This document shows, piece by piece, positions 35,683 to 44,961 of a stretch of 64,000 bases of DNA; the stretch's first letter is position 1, and each line of letters begins with the position of its first letter. Made by a program: the position numbers and the translations under genes. This DNA comes from Flavobacterium dauae (GTDB lineage Bacteria; Bacteroidota; Bacteroidia; Flavobacteriales; Flavobacteriaceae), in assembly GCF_004151275.2 (NCBI RefSeq), contig NZ_CP130821.1, forward strand, positions 1 to 64,000, given 5' to 3'. The notes beneath the pieces are model-generated. The model was not told where the DNA came from, ran no database searches, and saw only the letters and a list, made by a program, of their open reading frames with translations.

Positions 35683-37200
35683 ATGACAAAACAAGTACGC
35701 GTTCGCTTTGCTCCAAGTCCCACTGGTCCTTTGCATATAGGCGGTGTAAGAACGGCTTTATTTAATTATTTGTTTGCTAAAAAAAATAACGGGGTGTTTT
35801 ATGTCCGTATAGAAGATACCGATCAAAACAGATTTGTTCCCGGAGCAGAAGAGTATATTTTTGAGTCGTTAAAATGGTTGGGTATCCAGCCGGATGAAAC
35901 CATTGGCGTAAATGAAAAATTTGGACCGTATCGTCAAAGCGATCGCAAACATTTGTACAAACAGTACGCGTTAGATCTGGTGCACAACGGTTTTGCCTAT
36001 TATGCTTTTGACACAGCCGAAGATTTAGATGCCCTGCGCAAAGAAACCGAAGCTAAAGGCGGCGTTTTCATATACAACCACACGGTTCGCAACGGTTTAA
36101 AAACGTCGTTGAATATGCCTTTGGAAGAATTAGAAGCACGTTTATATAATAAAGATCCGTACGTGATTCGTTTTAAAATGCCGGTAGATGAAAAATTAGT
36201 TTTGAACGATATTATTCGTGGCGAAGTTACATTTGATACCTCTTTGTTAGACGATAAAGTACTGTACAAATCAGACGGAATGCCAACCTACCATTTAGCA
36301 AATATTGTTGACGATCATTTGCAGGAAACTTCTCACGTAATCCGTGGCGAAGAATGGTTGCCTTCGTTACCTTTGCATTATTTATTATACCGTTCTTTTG
36401 GATGGGATGCACCTGAATTTGCACATTTACCGTTGATTTTAAAACCGGTTGGTAACGGAAAATTATCAAAACGAGACGGTGATAAATTAGGCTTCCCGGT
36501 TTTTCCGTTAGATTGGAAATCCGAAACCGGCGAAACTTCAATGGGTTACCGCGAAAAAGGCTATTTCCCTGAAGCCGTTGTAAACTTTTTGGCGTTACTA
36601 GGTTGGAACGACGGCACTGATAAAGAATTATTCACTTTAGATGAATTAATTCAGTCATTTGATCTGACTCGTGTAAATAAATCTGGAGCAAAATTCGATC
36701 CTGAAAAAAATAAATGGTTTAATCACCAGGTTTTAGTAAAGAAAGAAAACAGCGAACTGGCGTTATTTTTAAAACCGGTTTTAGAAGAAAAGGGAATCAC
36801 ATCGACCGATGAAACCATTGAAAAAGTAATTGGTTTGGTAAAAGATCGTGCCGATTTAATTACAGATTTATATGCTTTAGCAGACTTTTTCTTTGTTGCT
36901 CCTACACAATACGACGAAAAAGCAGCAAAAAACTGGAAAGAAGATACCGCCGATTTAATGCAGCAGGTTATTTCTGTAATTGAAAACGTTGAGAATTTTG
37001 AACCCAAAGAAATTGAAACCACCGTTAAAACCTGGATTCAAGAAAACGAACTGGGTATGGGTAAAATTATGCAGCCGCTTCGCATTTCAGTAGTTGGTGC
37101 TATGAAAGGTCCTGATTTATTTGAAATTATTTCTGTATTAGGCAAACAAGAAACTGTAAAAAGAATAAATAATTGTATAACCCATTTCAAAAAAAACTAA
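35683..37200 (+). CDS. gltX: Glutamyl-tRNA synthetase
   Basis: A 505-residue class I synthetase with the HIGH-type motif HIGG at 18-21 (PSPTGPLHIGG), the zinc-less bacterial catalytic core (RIEDTDQNR) and the KLSKRDG loop near residue 261. It charges tRNA-Glu (and possibly tRNA-Gln, although a separate glnS is present at 42586). It is a housekeeping gene marking the end of the pigment locus. Confidence 0.95.
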   Translation: MTKQVRVRFAPSPTGPLHIGGVRTALFNYLFAKKNNGVFYVRIEDTDQNRFVPGAEEYIFESLKWLGIQPDETIGVNEKFGPYRQSDRKHLYKQYALDLVHNGFAYYAFDTAEDLDALRKETEAKGGVFIYNHTVRNGLKTSLNMPLEELEARLYNKDPYVIRFKMPVDEKLVLNDIIRGEVTFDTSLLDDKVLYKSDGMPTYHLANIVDDHLQETSHVIRGEEWLPSLPLHYLLYRSFGWDAPEFAHLPLILKPVGNGKLSKRDGDKLGFPVFPLDWKSETGETSMGYREKGYFPEAVVNFLALLGWNDGTDKELFTLDELIQSFDLTRVNKSGAKFDPEKNKWFNHQVLVKKENSELALFLKPVLEEKGITSTDETIEKVIGLVKDRADLITDLYALADFFFVAPTQYDEKAAKNWKEDTADLMQQVISVIENVENFEPKEIETTVKTWIQENELGMGKIMQPLRISVVGAMKGPDLFEIISVLGKQETVKRINNCITHFKKN

Positions 37201-37333
37201 TTTTAACAATTTAAAATTTTGTAATTAAAAAAAGAGTTCTATTTTTGGGATGTGATTAACTAATGCCCAAATGTTAATTACATTATGATATTTTTTTCAT
37301 ATCAACAACAACAATTTTTTTCTAAATTTTTCT

Positions 37334-37365
37334 AAATCCCATTCCCTAAAAATGGGATTTTTTTA
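37334..37365 (+). terminator. Rho-independent terminator
   Basis: AAATCCCATT (37334-37343) pairs with AATGGGATTT (37351-37360) followed by a T-run. It lies about 130 bases downstream of gltX. Confidence 0.75.
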
Positions 37366-37401
37366 TTATCTTCGTTTTTACCTAATTAATGAAAAATTTT
37401 T

Positions 37402-37881
37402 ATGAAAAAATATCTTCTTTTATCAATAATAACCCTCGGATTTTTATTTTCCTGCGGTTCGTCTGACGATTCTAAAAAAGAAGAAGTTCAAACACCTCAG
37501 GGGAAATGGGTGCCACAGCAAATCCAATTAATAAAAATTGTTCCGGTATATACGGTAGCTTATCCGCATACTGCGGGTTGTACCAAAGATTTTTTGCAGT
37601 TGTCAACCGACAATACCGCTAAATTTTTTCATTATGAAGGAAGCAGTTGTGAGGAAACAGAATATGAAAATGCGTTTCAAAGAAGCGGAAACAATGTTTC
37701 TTTAAACATAATGAGTTATCAGATCAGCGGAACCATTACCACCGAAACAGAGACCAATATGGTTATTGAAAGTGATATTTCGGAATATGTGCCAATAATA
37801 AAAGCCATGTTCCCCGAATATGAACAATATCTAAGTGCATTAGAAGGGGGAACAGTAAAATTATCATTAAACAAAAAATAA
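37402..37881 (+). CDS. Lipoprotein, lipocalin-like, unknown function
   Basis: A 159-residue product with a lipoprotein signal (LGFLFSCGSSDD, lipid Cys at 18) followed by a short Ser/Asp/Lys linker. The mature part starts GKWVPQQI and continues with strands typical of small Bacteroidota lipocalin-like lipoproteins. Single gene with terminators on both sides. Outer-membrane or periplasmic localisation is likely. Confidence 0.65.
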   Translation: MKKYLLLSIITLGFLFSCGSSDDSKKEEVQTPQGKWVPQQIQLIKIVPVYTVAYPHTAGCTKDFLQLSTDNTAKFFHYEGSSCEETEYENAFQRSGNNVSLNIMSYQISGTITTETETNMVIESDISEYVPIIKAMFPEYEQYLSALEGGTVKLSLNKK

Positions 37882-37887
37882 CAGCAG

Positions 37888-37914
37888 ACCTCTTTGAAAA
37901 AAGAGGTTTTTTTT
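37888..37914 (+). terminator. Rho-independent terminator
   Basis: ACCTCTTT (37888-37895) pairs with AAAGAGGT (37900-37907), followed by eight T; directly after the lipoprotein gene. Confidence 0.85.
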
Positions 37915-37940
37915 ATATCTTACCACAAAACAATTAAAAG

Positions 37941-38924
37941 ATGAATTTTACACTTTACATTATCATTGGTGTTATTTTTTTTATAATACTGTTGTCGTTA
38001 TTTACTGTTAAGCAACAAACGGCTGTTATTATTGAACGATTTGGAAAATACCAATCCATTCGAAATTCGGGCTTGCAGTTTAAAATCCCGTTGGTAGATC
38101 GCATTGCCGGACGATTAAACCTTCGTATCCAGCAGTTAGATGTGATTATCGAAACAAAAACAAAAGATAACGTATTTGTTAAAATGAAAGTTTCGGTTCA
38201 GTTTAAAGTGGTGCAAGAACGCGTTTACGAAGCCTTTTACAAATTAGAATATCCACACGACCAAATTACCTCGTATGTTTTTGATGTGGTACGTGCCGAA
38301 GTTCCAAAATTAAAATTAGACGATGTTTTTGAGCGTAAAGACGATATTGCAATTGCGGTAAAACGCGAGTTGAACGATGCAATGGTAACTTACGGGTACG
38401 ATATTATTAATACGTTGATTACCGATATTGACCCGGATATTCAGGTAAAAAATGCTATGAACCGTATTAATGCCGCAGATCGTGAAAAAACGGCAGCAGA
38501 ATATGAAGGAGAAGCAGAACGAATCAGAATTGTTGCAAAAGCAAAAGCCGAAGCCGAATCAAAACGCTTACAAGGACAGGGAATTGCCGATCAACGTAGA
38601 GAAATTGCCCGCGGATTGGTAGAATCGGTTGATGTGTTAAACACAGTAGGTATCAATTCGCAAGAAGCATCGGCATTAATTGTGGTTACACAGCATTACG
38701 ATACTTTACAATCTATTGGGGCAGAAAATAATTCTAACTTAATTCTATTGCCAAATTCGCCACAGGCAGGCAGCGATATGTTAAACAATATGGTGGCGTC
38801 GTTTACGGCCAGTAATCAGGTGGGTGAAGCGATGAAAAAAGCTGGTGAATCCAAAGCCGGATACCAGAAACCAAAAAATAATCCGCCACAAACAGATAAT
38901 TTTACATCGGGTTTTGAAGATTAA
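37941..38924 (+). CDS. SPFH/band-7 membrane protein (stomatin/QmcA-like)
   Basis: A 327-residue protein with one N-terminal transmembrane helix (about 3-22) and a band-7 domain: TAVIIERFGKYQ, IPLVDRIAGRLNLR and the helical RINAADREKTAAEYEGEAERIR segment. Such proteins scaffold membrane microdomains. The C-terminus is Lys/Pro/Gln-rich. Flanked by terminators, so probably monocistronic. Confidence 0.88.
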   Translation: MNFTLYIIIGVIFFIILLSLFTVKQQTAVIIERFGKYQSIRNSGLQFKIPLVDRIAGRLNLRIQQLDVIIETKTKDNVFVKMKVSVQFKVVQERVYEAFYKLEYPHDQITSYVFDVVRAEVPKLKLDDVFERKDDIAIAVKRELNDAMVTYGYDIINTLITDIDPDIQVKNAMNRINAADREKTAAEYEGEAERIRIVAKAKAEAESKRLQGQGIADQRREIARGLVESVDVLNTVGINSQEASALIVVTQHYDTLQSIGAENNSNLILLPNSPQAGSDMLNNMVASFTASNQVGEAMKKAGESKAGYQKPKNNPPQTDNFTSGFED

Positions 38925-38959
38925 AAAATAAACACCGCAATTTGCGGTGTTTATTTTTT
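38923..38959. terminator. Bidirectional terminator between convergent genes
   Basis: Eighteen-base arms (38923-38940 and 38942-38959) are fully complementary around ACACCGCAA/TTGCGGTGT, with A/T runs at the ends that serve both strands. Confidence 0.88.
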
Positions 38960-39202
38960 CTTAATGAATTTGTTGAACAAAAACTTTAAAACGGTTGATA
39001 AAACCAGCGTTTTTATGCCGTTTGAATTTTTTACCGTGCTGCCCAATGAAGCCAATCCTTGACGGATTATTTTATTAGGCGAAAATAATTGGCTTATTTC
39101 TTCAGCATCATTTCCAATTTTCCGAATGCTTATTTCGCGTTCCAATTTAAGGATTTCTAATTCTTTATCAACCTCTTCATACGATGTGTATATTTTTTTC
39201 AT
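38951..39202 (-). CDS. Small conserved protein (DUF6327-like)
   Basis: An 83-residue basic protein starting MKKIYTSYEEVDKELEILKLERE, with a positively charged C-terminus (LFNKFIKKK). It follows the YtxH- and holin-like genes on the same strand and is likely co-transcribed with them. The three small genes recur together in flavobacteria, presumably for the cell envelope under stress; function is not established. Confidence 0.65.
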   Translation of the reverse strand: MKKIYTSYEEVDKELEILKLEREISIRKIGNDAEEISQLFSPNKIIRQGLASLGSTVKNSNGIKTLVLSTVLKFLFNKFIKKK

Positions 39203-39204
39203 AA

Positions 39205-39555
39205 TTAGTCAAAAAAGATTTTAGAAAATTTCTTAAGAACGGGAATATCAATAATTGCTCTGCGCATAGTATAAAGAACAAGTGCAAGAATGATATAAAA
39301 ACCGCCAATAATTAAAAAACCATAGGTGTTGTTATCGAATGCTTTTCCTAAAGCAAATGCTGCAGCGAATGATAAAAAAAGCAACGATAAGGCGGCAAGT
39401 AAGCTAAACGCAAAGATTTTTAATATGAAGCCCGTAGCTTTTGAGGCTACTTTAAATCCTAATAAAGAATAATAATCAATATTAGCATCTAAAAAAACCT
39501 TAGCTTCAGACTTCATATCCTGAAGATGTTGTTTTACCTCTTCATTAAATGCCAT
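39205..39555 (-). CDS. Holin-like (phage_holin_3_6 type) membrane protein
   Basis: A 116-residue protein with a charged N-terminal helix and two hydrophobic helices (about 40-70 and 78-100). This is the topology of the phage-holin-like / Actinobacterial-holin-like DUF family that commonly sits beside YtxH proteins; no lysis role is implied. Two bases separate it from the downstream small gene. Confidence 0.72.
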   Translation of the reverse strand: MAFNEEVKQHLQDMKSEAKVFLDANIDYYSLLGFKVASKATGFILKIFAFSLLAALSLLFLSFAAAFALGKAFDNNTYGFLIIGGFYIILALVLYTMRRAIIDIPVLKKFSKIFFD

Positions 39556-39558
39556 ATA

Positions 39559-39939
39559 CTATTTTAATTCAGATTTGATATTATCTGCAGCTTTATTGGT
39601 TAAATCTCTTGCTTTATCAACGGCATTTGCAGCATCGCTTTTCAATTCTGCTAATTTACGCTCTAAACTTGCAATAACGTCTTCTTTTTTGTGATCTGCT
39701 TTATTCACTAATGTGTTAAAAGATGTTTCAAAATCACCTTTTTTAGAAGATATTAAGTTTTTTATCTGATTTTTTAATTCGTCCATTTTACAATTTAAAT
39801 CGTCAGTTCCAGATCTAAATCCGTCCGAGATTCTTTTTCTTGTTTTTTCACCCTGTTCAGGTGCCAATAATACTCCGGCAACAGCTCCTACTGCTGCACC
39901 TGCTAAAATGGCTACTAATGTGCTTCCTGTTTTTCCCAT
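39559..39939 (-). CDS. YtxH-domain protein
   Basis: A 126-residue protein with the YtxH signature: a Gly/Ala-rich N-terminal membrane segment (LVAILAGAAVGAVAGVLLAPEQGEKTRKRI) here residues 6-32 and a long charged coiled-coil-like tail (40-126). YtxH proteins are general-stress membrane proteins. It is the first gene of a three-gene minus-strand unit. Confidence 0.8.
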   Translation of the reverse strand: MGKTGSTLVAILAGAAVGAVAGVLLAPEQGEKTRKRISDGFRSGTDDLNCKMDELKNQIKNLISSKKGDFETSFNTLVNKADHKKEDVIASLERKLAELKSDAANAVDKARDLTNKAADNIKSELK

Positions 39940-40065
39940 AACAAACTTTATTTAATTTTTAATAATGATATAATAGTACTTAAAAGTACGATATTTTTTT
40001 TGAACGATTGTTAATACCCGGTTAAAATTTAATAGAAGGTAATTTTATAAGCCCAAAAAACTGTT

Positions 40066-40073
40066 TATATTTG
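40066..40073 (+). promoter_or_regulatory. Symporter promoter core TATATTTG
   Basis: Perfect TAnnTTTG match 26 bases upstream of the ATG at 40099. Confidence 0.5.
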
Positions 40074-40098
40074 CTTTTCAACAATTTAAATAAGACAG

Positions 40099-41535
40099 AT
40101 GCTTAAAACCAAATTAGGAATTTTTACTACCGTTTTTATTACTCTTGCAATTATTATTACCCTTTTATACGAATTTGACATACTAAACATTTCTGCGGAT
40201 TTTATGGTTGGTGTTCGTTGGATAACAGCTTTAGTTTTGATTATCAATGCGTTTTCTAAGAAAAACCTTACCACATGGATTATTAGCTGTATGATTTTGG
40301 GTATTTTCGTGGGAATCGATTTTCCTAATGTGGCAGTGGCATTACAACCTTTAAGTAAAGGATTTATCAAACTGGTAAAAACTATTGTAGCACCAATTAT
40401 TTTTGCAACGCTGGTTTATGGTATCGCAGGACATTCCGATTTAAAGCAGGTGGGGAGAATGGCTTGGAAATCTATGCTTTATTTCTTTTGTGCCACGTCG
40501 TGTGCTATTTTTATTGGTTTGGGGGTAATTAATCTTACCAAAGCAGGAGTGGGAGTAGATATAGAAAGTATGACCCATGAAGAATTACCGGTTACAAAAG
40601 GTATGGATCCTGTATTGGAAAGTCTGCCGGAACACGTTCACGGTGTGTATAAATTTACACATTTTATTTACGAATTGTTCCCGGAGAACATTGTACGGTC
40701 AATGTTTGAAAATCAGGTATTACAAGTAGTGGTATTCTCTGTTTTGTTTGGAATTGGCTTGGCAATGGTTGAAGAAAAGAAAAGAAAACCTTTGGTTGAT
40801 TTTACTGAAAGTTTATCTGAAACCATGTTTAAGTTTACCAACATCATTATGTATTTCGCACCTATTGGCGTAGGGGCGGCAATGGCATACACAGTAGGCC
40901 ATTTAGGGGTTGATATTCTTAAAAACCTATTTATGTTGTTAGGGTCGTTGTATTTGGCATTGCTTTTATTCTTGTTGTTAGTATTTGTACCGGTAATGAT
41001 ATTCTTGAAAATACCTGTTAAAAAGTTTATTGAAGCGGTGAAAGAACCGGTTTCAATTGCCTTTGCAACCACAAGTTCCGATGCTGCTTTGCCGAAAGCC
41101 ATGAGTGCTATGGAAAAATTTGGTGTGCCGCGTAAAATAGTATCGTTCGTTATACCAACGGGTTATAGTTTTAATTTAGACGGAACATCACTGTATCTTT
41201 CCTTAGCATCGATATTTGTTGCACAGGCTGCCGGAATGCATTTAGATATCGGTCAACAGTTAGGTATTGCTTTTACCTTAATGATCACATCAAAAGGAGT
41301 CGCAGCCGTTCCGCGTGCATCGTTAATTGTTTTAATTGCCACAGCAGAACAATTTGGATTGCCAGTGTTTATCATAGCCGCTATTTTAGGGATTGATGAG
41401 TTAATGGATATGGCTCGAACGTCGGTAAACGTTATTGGCAACTGTTTGGCAACAATAGTTGTTGCAAAATGGGAAGGTGAGTTTGATGAAGAGGCTCCGT
41501 ACCGATTGACCGATGAGGTTTTGGACGAGGTATAA
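40099..41535 (+). CDS. Dicarboxylate/amino acid:cation symporter (DAACS family)
   Basis: A 478-residue transporter with multiple transmembrane helices and DAACS hallmarks: the serine-rich loop ATTSSDAALPKAM, NLDGTSLY and the following re-entrant TSKGVAAVPRA. It takes up glutamate, aspartate or C4-dicarboxylates with Na+ or H+. The specific substrate is not readable from sequence. Own promoter and terminator. Confidence 0.88.
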   Translation: MLKTKLGIFTTVFITLAIIITLLYEFDILNISADFMVGVRWITALVLIINAFSKKNLTTWIISCMILGIFVGIDFPNVAVALQPLSKGFIKLVKTIVAPIIFATLVYGIAGHSDLKQVGRMAWKSMLYFFCATSCAIFIGLGVINLTKAGVGVDIESMTHEELPVTKGMDPVLESLPEHVHGVYKFTHFIYELFPENIVRSMFENQVLQVVVFSVLFGIGLAMVEEKKRKPLVDFTESLSETMFKFTNIIMYFAPIGVGAAMAYTVGHLGVDILKNLFMLLGSLYLALLLFLLLVFVPVMIFLKIPVKKFIEAVKEPVSIAFATTSSDAALPKAMSAMEKFGVPRKIVSFVIPTGYSFNLDGTSLYLSLASIFVAQAAGMHLDIGQQLGIAFTLMITSKGVAAVPRASLIVLIATAEQFGLPVFIIAAILGIDELMDMARTSVNVIGNCLATIVVAKWEGEFDEEAPYRLTDEVLDEV

Positions 41536-41540
41536 ATTAA

Positions 41541-41571
41541 AAAAAATGGATTCAAATCGAATCCATTTTTT
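41541..41571. terminator. Bidirectional terminator
   Basis: A 13-bp stem (41541-41553 with 41559-41571) of the type AATGGATTC/GAATCCATT with T-runs on both strands, between convergent symporter and SMR genes. Confidence 0.88.
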
Positions 41572-41897
41572 TATGCCGATACCATTTTTAAACCAACAAT
41601 AGATCCAATTAAAGTGGTAATAAAAAATAAACGCCAAAAAGTGGTAGGGTCGTTAAAAATAAAAATACCAATTAAAACAGTTCCCACGGCACCAATTCCT
41701 GTCCACACGGCATAAGCCGTTCCCAATGGCAGTGTTTGTGTAGCTTTCATTAGTAACGCCATACTAACTACTAACGATATAAAAAAGCCGGCGTACCAAA
41801 GATAGGCATCTGTTCCGGTAGCTGCCTTAGCTTTTCCTAAACAAGTGGTAAATAAAACCTCAAAAAGGCCAGCAATAATTAAAATAATCCAGTTCAT
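41571..41897 (-). CDS. Small multidrug resistance family exporter (Gdx/SugE-like)
   Basis: A 108-residue four-helix membrane protein. WIILIIAGLFEVLFTTCLGKAK has the essential Glu of SMR pumps, and GTAYAVWTGIGAVGT matches the SugE/Gdx guanidinium exporters rather than EmrE-type drug pumps. It acts as a dual-topology dimer exchanging guanidinium for protons. No guanidine riboswitch is visible in the 78 bases upstream. Confidence 0.83.
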   Translation of the reverse strand: MNWIILIIAGLFEVLFTTCLGKAKAATGTDAYLWYAGFFISLVVSMALLMKATQTLPLGTAYAVWTGIGAVGTVLIGIFIFNDPTTFWRLFFITTLIGSIVGLKMVSA

Positions 41898-41975
41898 AAT
41901 CCATAAATTTTAAAAATGTAAAATTGCGACTTTTGAGCAAGATAAAATTTTACAATTGTTAAAAAATGAAAATAA

Positions 41976-42539
41976 TTATTTTATATCTGCACGTATTCTG
42001 CTTAAACTTACCCGGGTAATTCCCAAATATGAAGCAATGTGACCCAATGCCACGCGTTGTAACAAATACGGATGGTTTTTAATAAGATCCAGATACCGTT
42101 CTTTTGCCGATTTAAATTGGAGCGAAATCAAACGTTCTTCGCTTTTTATCAGTTCTTTTTCGGCTAATTTTCGGCCCCAGTTTGCAATTTCAATATTGGT
42201 TTGATACAGTTTTTGAAGTACATCGGCGTGAATTTTATAAAAAACGGTTTCTTCTAAAAGTTCAATATCTTCATAACTTTTTTCATTGTTCACATAGCTG
42301 TTCATAGAAAACACGGCAGATCCTTCAAAACCAAACCAAAAGGTAACCTCGCTTTCAGCAGTTGACGCATACGCCCGAACGCTTCCTTGTTTTATAAAGT
42401 AAATTTCCTTTTCTATTTTGTGGCGCTGCAATAAAAGCATCCCTTTTTGAAAAGTAACTTCTTCGGTATTTTGTCTCAGCAATTCTTTTTCGTTTGCCGA
42501 TAAGGGATAAATACAGTCTAAAATGCTGTTTAATTGCAT
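41976..42539 (-). CDS. Crp/Fnr-family transcription regulator
   Basis: A 187-residue protein: cyclic-nucleotide-binding fold (about 15-125; GMLLLQRHKIEKEIYFIKQGSVR) and a C-terminal helix-turn-helix (ALGHIASYLGITRVSLSRIR). It lacks recognisable Fnr cysteines. It lies upstream of the SMR gene on the same strand with a 78-base gap and may regulate it, but this is only positional. Confidence 0.83.
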   Translation of the reverse strand: MQLNSILDCIYPLSANEKELLRQNTEEVTFQKGMLLLQRHKIEKEIYFIKQGSVRAYASTAESEVTFWFGFEGSAVFSMNSYVNNEKSYEDIELLEETVFYKIHADVLQKLYQTNIEIANWGRKLAEKELIKSEERLISLQFKSAKERYLDLIKNHPYLLQRVALGHIASYLGITRVSLSRIRADIK

Positions 42540-42553
42540 AGTTTTTTAGATAT

Positions 42554-42579
42554 AAAAGCGTACTTTTAAGTACGCTTTT
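42554..42579. terminator. Perfect 12-bp palindromic terminator
   Basis: AAAAGCGTACTT (42554-42565) and AAGTACGCTTTT (42568-42579) with a 2-base spacer, between glnS and the regulator gene; it should end the glnS transcript. Confidence 0.8.
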
Positions 42580-42585
42580 GTTTGA

Positions 42586-44271
42586 TTATTCCTTGTTTTC
42601 AACTTTAGCCCACGTATCGCGTAAGCCCACGGTTTTGTTAAACACTAGTTTTTCTGTGGTAGAATCTTTATCAACCGCGAAATAACCCAAACGTTGAAAC
42701 TGGAATTTATCGCCGCTTACAGCCGTTTTTAAGCTTGGTTCTACATAACCGGTGATTACGTTTAACGAATCTGGGTTAATGTATTCTTTAAAATCAACTT
42801 CTTTGTTGCCATCAGGATTTTCGTGTGTAAACAAACGGTCGTAAATACGTACTTCGGCTTCCACAGCATGCGGAATCGAAACCCAATGAATGGTTCCTTT
42901 TACCTTGCGTTTTGATGCTTCTGTTCCGCTGCCCGATTTTGAATCAGCATCGTATGTTGCATGAATTTCGGTAATATTTCCGTTTTCATCTTTCACAACG
43001 CTTTCTCCTTGAATAATGTAAGCATTCTTTAAACGGACTTCTCTGCCTAATGTTAAACGGAAAAATTTCTTGTCGGCATCTTCCTTAAAATCTTCACGTT
43101 CAATATATAATTCTCTTGAAAAAGGGATTTTTCTAAATGTTAATTCTTCTGCTTCCGGATTATTTTCTGCATCTAACCACTCTTCTTGTCCTTCCGGATA
43201 ATTGGTAATCACCAATTTCACAGGATCTAAAACAGCCATTACACGATCGGTAATTTTGTTTAAATCTTCACGAACACAAAATTCCAACAACGAAACATCA
43301 ATTAAATTATCGCGTTTAGCAATTCCAATAGTATCGGCAAAGTTGCGAATTGCAGTAGGCGTGTACCCTCTACGACGCATACCCGAAATGGTACTCATAC
43401 GTGGATCGTCCCAACCGGTAACGTGCTTTTCGTTTACCAATTGCAGCAATTTACGTTTTGATACAACGGTGTGCGATAAATTTCTACGGGCAAATTCGCG
43501 TTGTTTTGGACGAACTTTCCCGTCATTGTAAATCTGATCTAAAAACCAATCGTACAATTCGCGGTGCGGTAAAAATTCTAACGTACAGAATGAGTGTGAA
43601 ATTTGTTCGATATAATCACTTTCGCCATGAGCCCAATCGTACATAGGATAAATTTTCCAATTTGCACCCGTTCTGTGGTGCGATGCATTTATGATTCGAT
43701 ACATAATTGGGTCGCGCATTAACATATTGGTCGATGCCATATCAATCTTTGCACGTAAAATATATTCACCTTCGGCAAACTCACCGTTTTTCATTCGTTC
43801 AAACAAATCCAAGTTTTCTTCAACCGAACGATCTCGATTTGGCGAATTAACGCCGGGTTGCGTTGGCGTACCTTTTTGTTTTGCAATTTCATCTGCCGAT
43901 AAATTATCAACATACGCCTTACCTTTCTTAATTAAAAGAATTGCCCAATTGTATAACTCCTGAAAATAATCAGAGGCATAAACTTCCTGATCCCATTTAT
44001 AGCCCAACCATTCTACATCGCGTTTAATGGCATCAACAAATTCCTGTTCTTCTTTTGCAGGGTTGGTATCGTCAAAACGTAAATTTACCGGTGCGTTGTA
44101 ATCTAACCCCAAACCAAAGTTTAAACAGATCGATGATGCGTGCCCAATGTGCAGGTATCCGTTAGGTTCGGGCGGAAAACGAAAACGTAATTTATCTTGT
44201 GACAAACCATTTTTTAAATCGTCTTCAATGATTTGTTCTATAAAATTCAATGATTTTTCTTTTGTTGACAT
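42586..44271 (-). CDS. glnS: Glutaminyl-tRNA synthetase
   Basis: The start is the ATG at 44269-44271 (product MSTKEKSLNF, 561 residues); a 20-residue longer frame from 44331 reads through the promoter and is unlikely. HIGH motif is HIGH at 41-44 in PPEPNGYLHIGHA, and the second lysine motif is VVSKRKL. The C-terminal beta-barrel domains are present. It charges tRNA-Gln directly, so this organism does not depend only on the transamidation route. Confidence 0.95.
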   Translation of the reverse strand: MSTKEKSLNFIEQIIEDDLKNGLSQDKLRFRFPPEPNGYLHIGHASSICLNFGLGLDYNAPVNLRFDDTNPAKEEQEFVDAIKRDVEWLGYKWDQEVYASDYFQELYNWAILLIKKGKAYVDNLSADEIAKQKGTPTQPGVNSPNRDRSVEENLDLFERMKNGEFAEGEYILRAKIDMASTNMLMRDPIMYRIINASHHRTGANWKIYPMYDWAHGESDYIEQISHSFCTLEFLPHRELYDWFLDQIYNDGKVRPKQREFARRNLSHTVVSKRKLLQLVNEKHVTGWDDPRMSTISGMRRRGYTPTAIRNFADTIGIAKRDNLIDVSLLEFCVREDLNKITDRVMAVLDPVKLVITNYPEGQEEWLDAENNPEAEELTFRKIPFSRELYIEREDFKEDADKKFFRLTLGREVRLKNAYIIQGESVVKDENGNITEIHATYDADSKSGSGTEASKRKVKGTIHWVSIPHAVEAEVRIYDRLFTHENPDGNKEVDFKEYINPDSLNVITGYVEPSLKTAVSGDKFQFQRLGYFAVDKDSTTEKLVFNKTVGLRDTWAKVENKE

Positions 44272-44353
44272 TGTATTTCTTTCTTTTATGCAAAGATAGA
44301 AAATGTTTAAAGTTTTAAGTTTAAAGTTCATAAAAAAACAGATAAAAAGTTAG

Positions 44354-44361
44354 TAACTTTG
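44354..44361 (+). promoter_or_regulatory. folB promoter core TAACTTTG
   Basis: Perfect TAnnTTTG match 18 bases before the folB ATG. Confidence 0.5.
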
Positions 44362-44378
44362 AGCCCTAAACAAATGAT

Positions 44379-44738
44379 ATGGGAATTATTCGCTTAACAA
44401 ACATACGTGTTTTTACAAATCACGGTTGCTTGATTGAAGAAGCAAAAATAGGATCGGAATACCGTGTGGATTTGGAAATTAAAGCCGATTTAAGAAAGTC
44501 TGCCGAAACAGATGAATTGGCTGATACTGTAGATTATGTACATTTAAACCAGATTGTTAAAGAAGAAATGGCGATACGATCTAAATTGTTAGAGCACGTT
44601 GCCAAACGAATTGTTGTTCGAATTTTTGATGAACTACCAATGGTTTCAACCATTTTGTTAGAAGTTTCAAAAATAAACCCGCCTATTGGTGGTGATGTTG
44701 AACAAGTTACGATTGTTATGGAAGAATACCGGGCATAA
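44379..44738 (+). CDS. folB: Dihydroneopterin aldolase
   Basis: A 119-residue protein starting MGIIRLTNIRVFTNHGCL, with the family wording DTVDYVHLNQIV and the C-terminal KINPPIGGDVEQV. It cleaves 7,8-dihydroneopterin to 6-hydroxymethyl-dihydropterin in folate synthesis. Length is normal (about 120). It is divergent from glnS and precedes tRNA-Cys. Confidence 0.93.
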   Translation: MGIIRLTNIRVFTNHGCLIEEAKIGSEYRVDLEIKADLRKSAETDELADTVDYVHLNQIVKEEMAIRSKLLEHVAKRIVVRIFDELPMVSTILLEVSKINPPIGGDVEQVTIVMEEYRA

Positions 44739-44755
44739 TTTTACGCTTTGGGTTT

Positions 44756-44783
44756 TGAAATTTAATTTTTTGTAGTAGATTTG
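44756..44783 (+). promoter_or_regulatory. tRNA-Cys promoter TTG-N17-TAGATTTG
   Basis: A -33 TTG (44756-44758) and a -7 TAGATTTG (44776-44783) with 17-base spacing, the best match to the Bacteroidota consensus in the window, ending 16 bases before the tRNA. Confidence 0.65.
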
Positions 44784-44799
44784 CAAACACATTACAAAT

Positions 44800-44870
44800 G
44801 GCATCTTGTCCGAGTGGCTAGGAAGCGGTCTGCAAAACCGTCTACAGCGGTTCGAATCCGCTAGATGCCT
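44800..44870 (+). tRNA. tRNA-Cys (anticodon GCA)
   Basis: The acceptor stem GGCATCT (44800-44806) pairs with AGATGCC (44863-44869), with discriminator T at 44870 as required for cysteine tRNAs. The anticodon GCA is at 44832-44834 in a 7-base loop, and the T-arm GGTTCGAATCC is intact. The 3' CCA is not encoded. A terminator hairpin follows at once. Confidence 0.97.
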
Positions 44871-44877
44871 CTGCAAA

Positions 44878-44906
44878 AACCTTCAATTTTTTTGAAGGTT
44901 TTTTTG
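44878..44906 (+). terminator. Terminator after tRNA-Cys
   Basis: AACCTTCAA (44878-44886) pairs with TTGAAGGTT (44892-44900), followed by a T-run. Confidence 0.9.
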
Positions 44907-44961
44907 TTTCTTTCTCTTTTGAATATGCCAATTTATTATATTTATCTAAAAAATAATCGAA

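Noticed and set aside
40713..41102. 129-residue minus-strand open frame inside the symporter gene
   Set aside because: Antisense shadow; the plus-strand protein has the full DAACS motifs.
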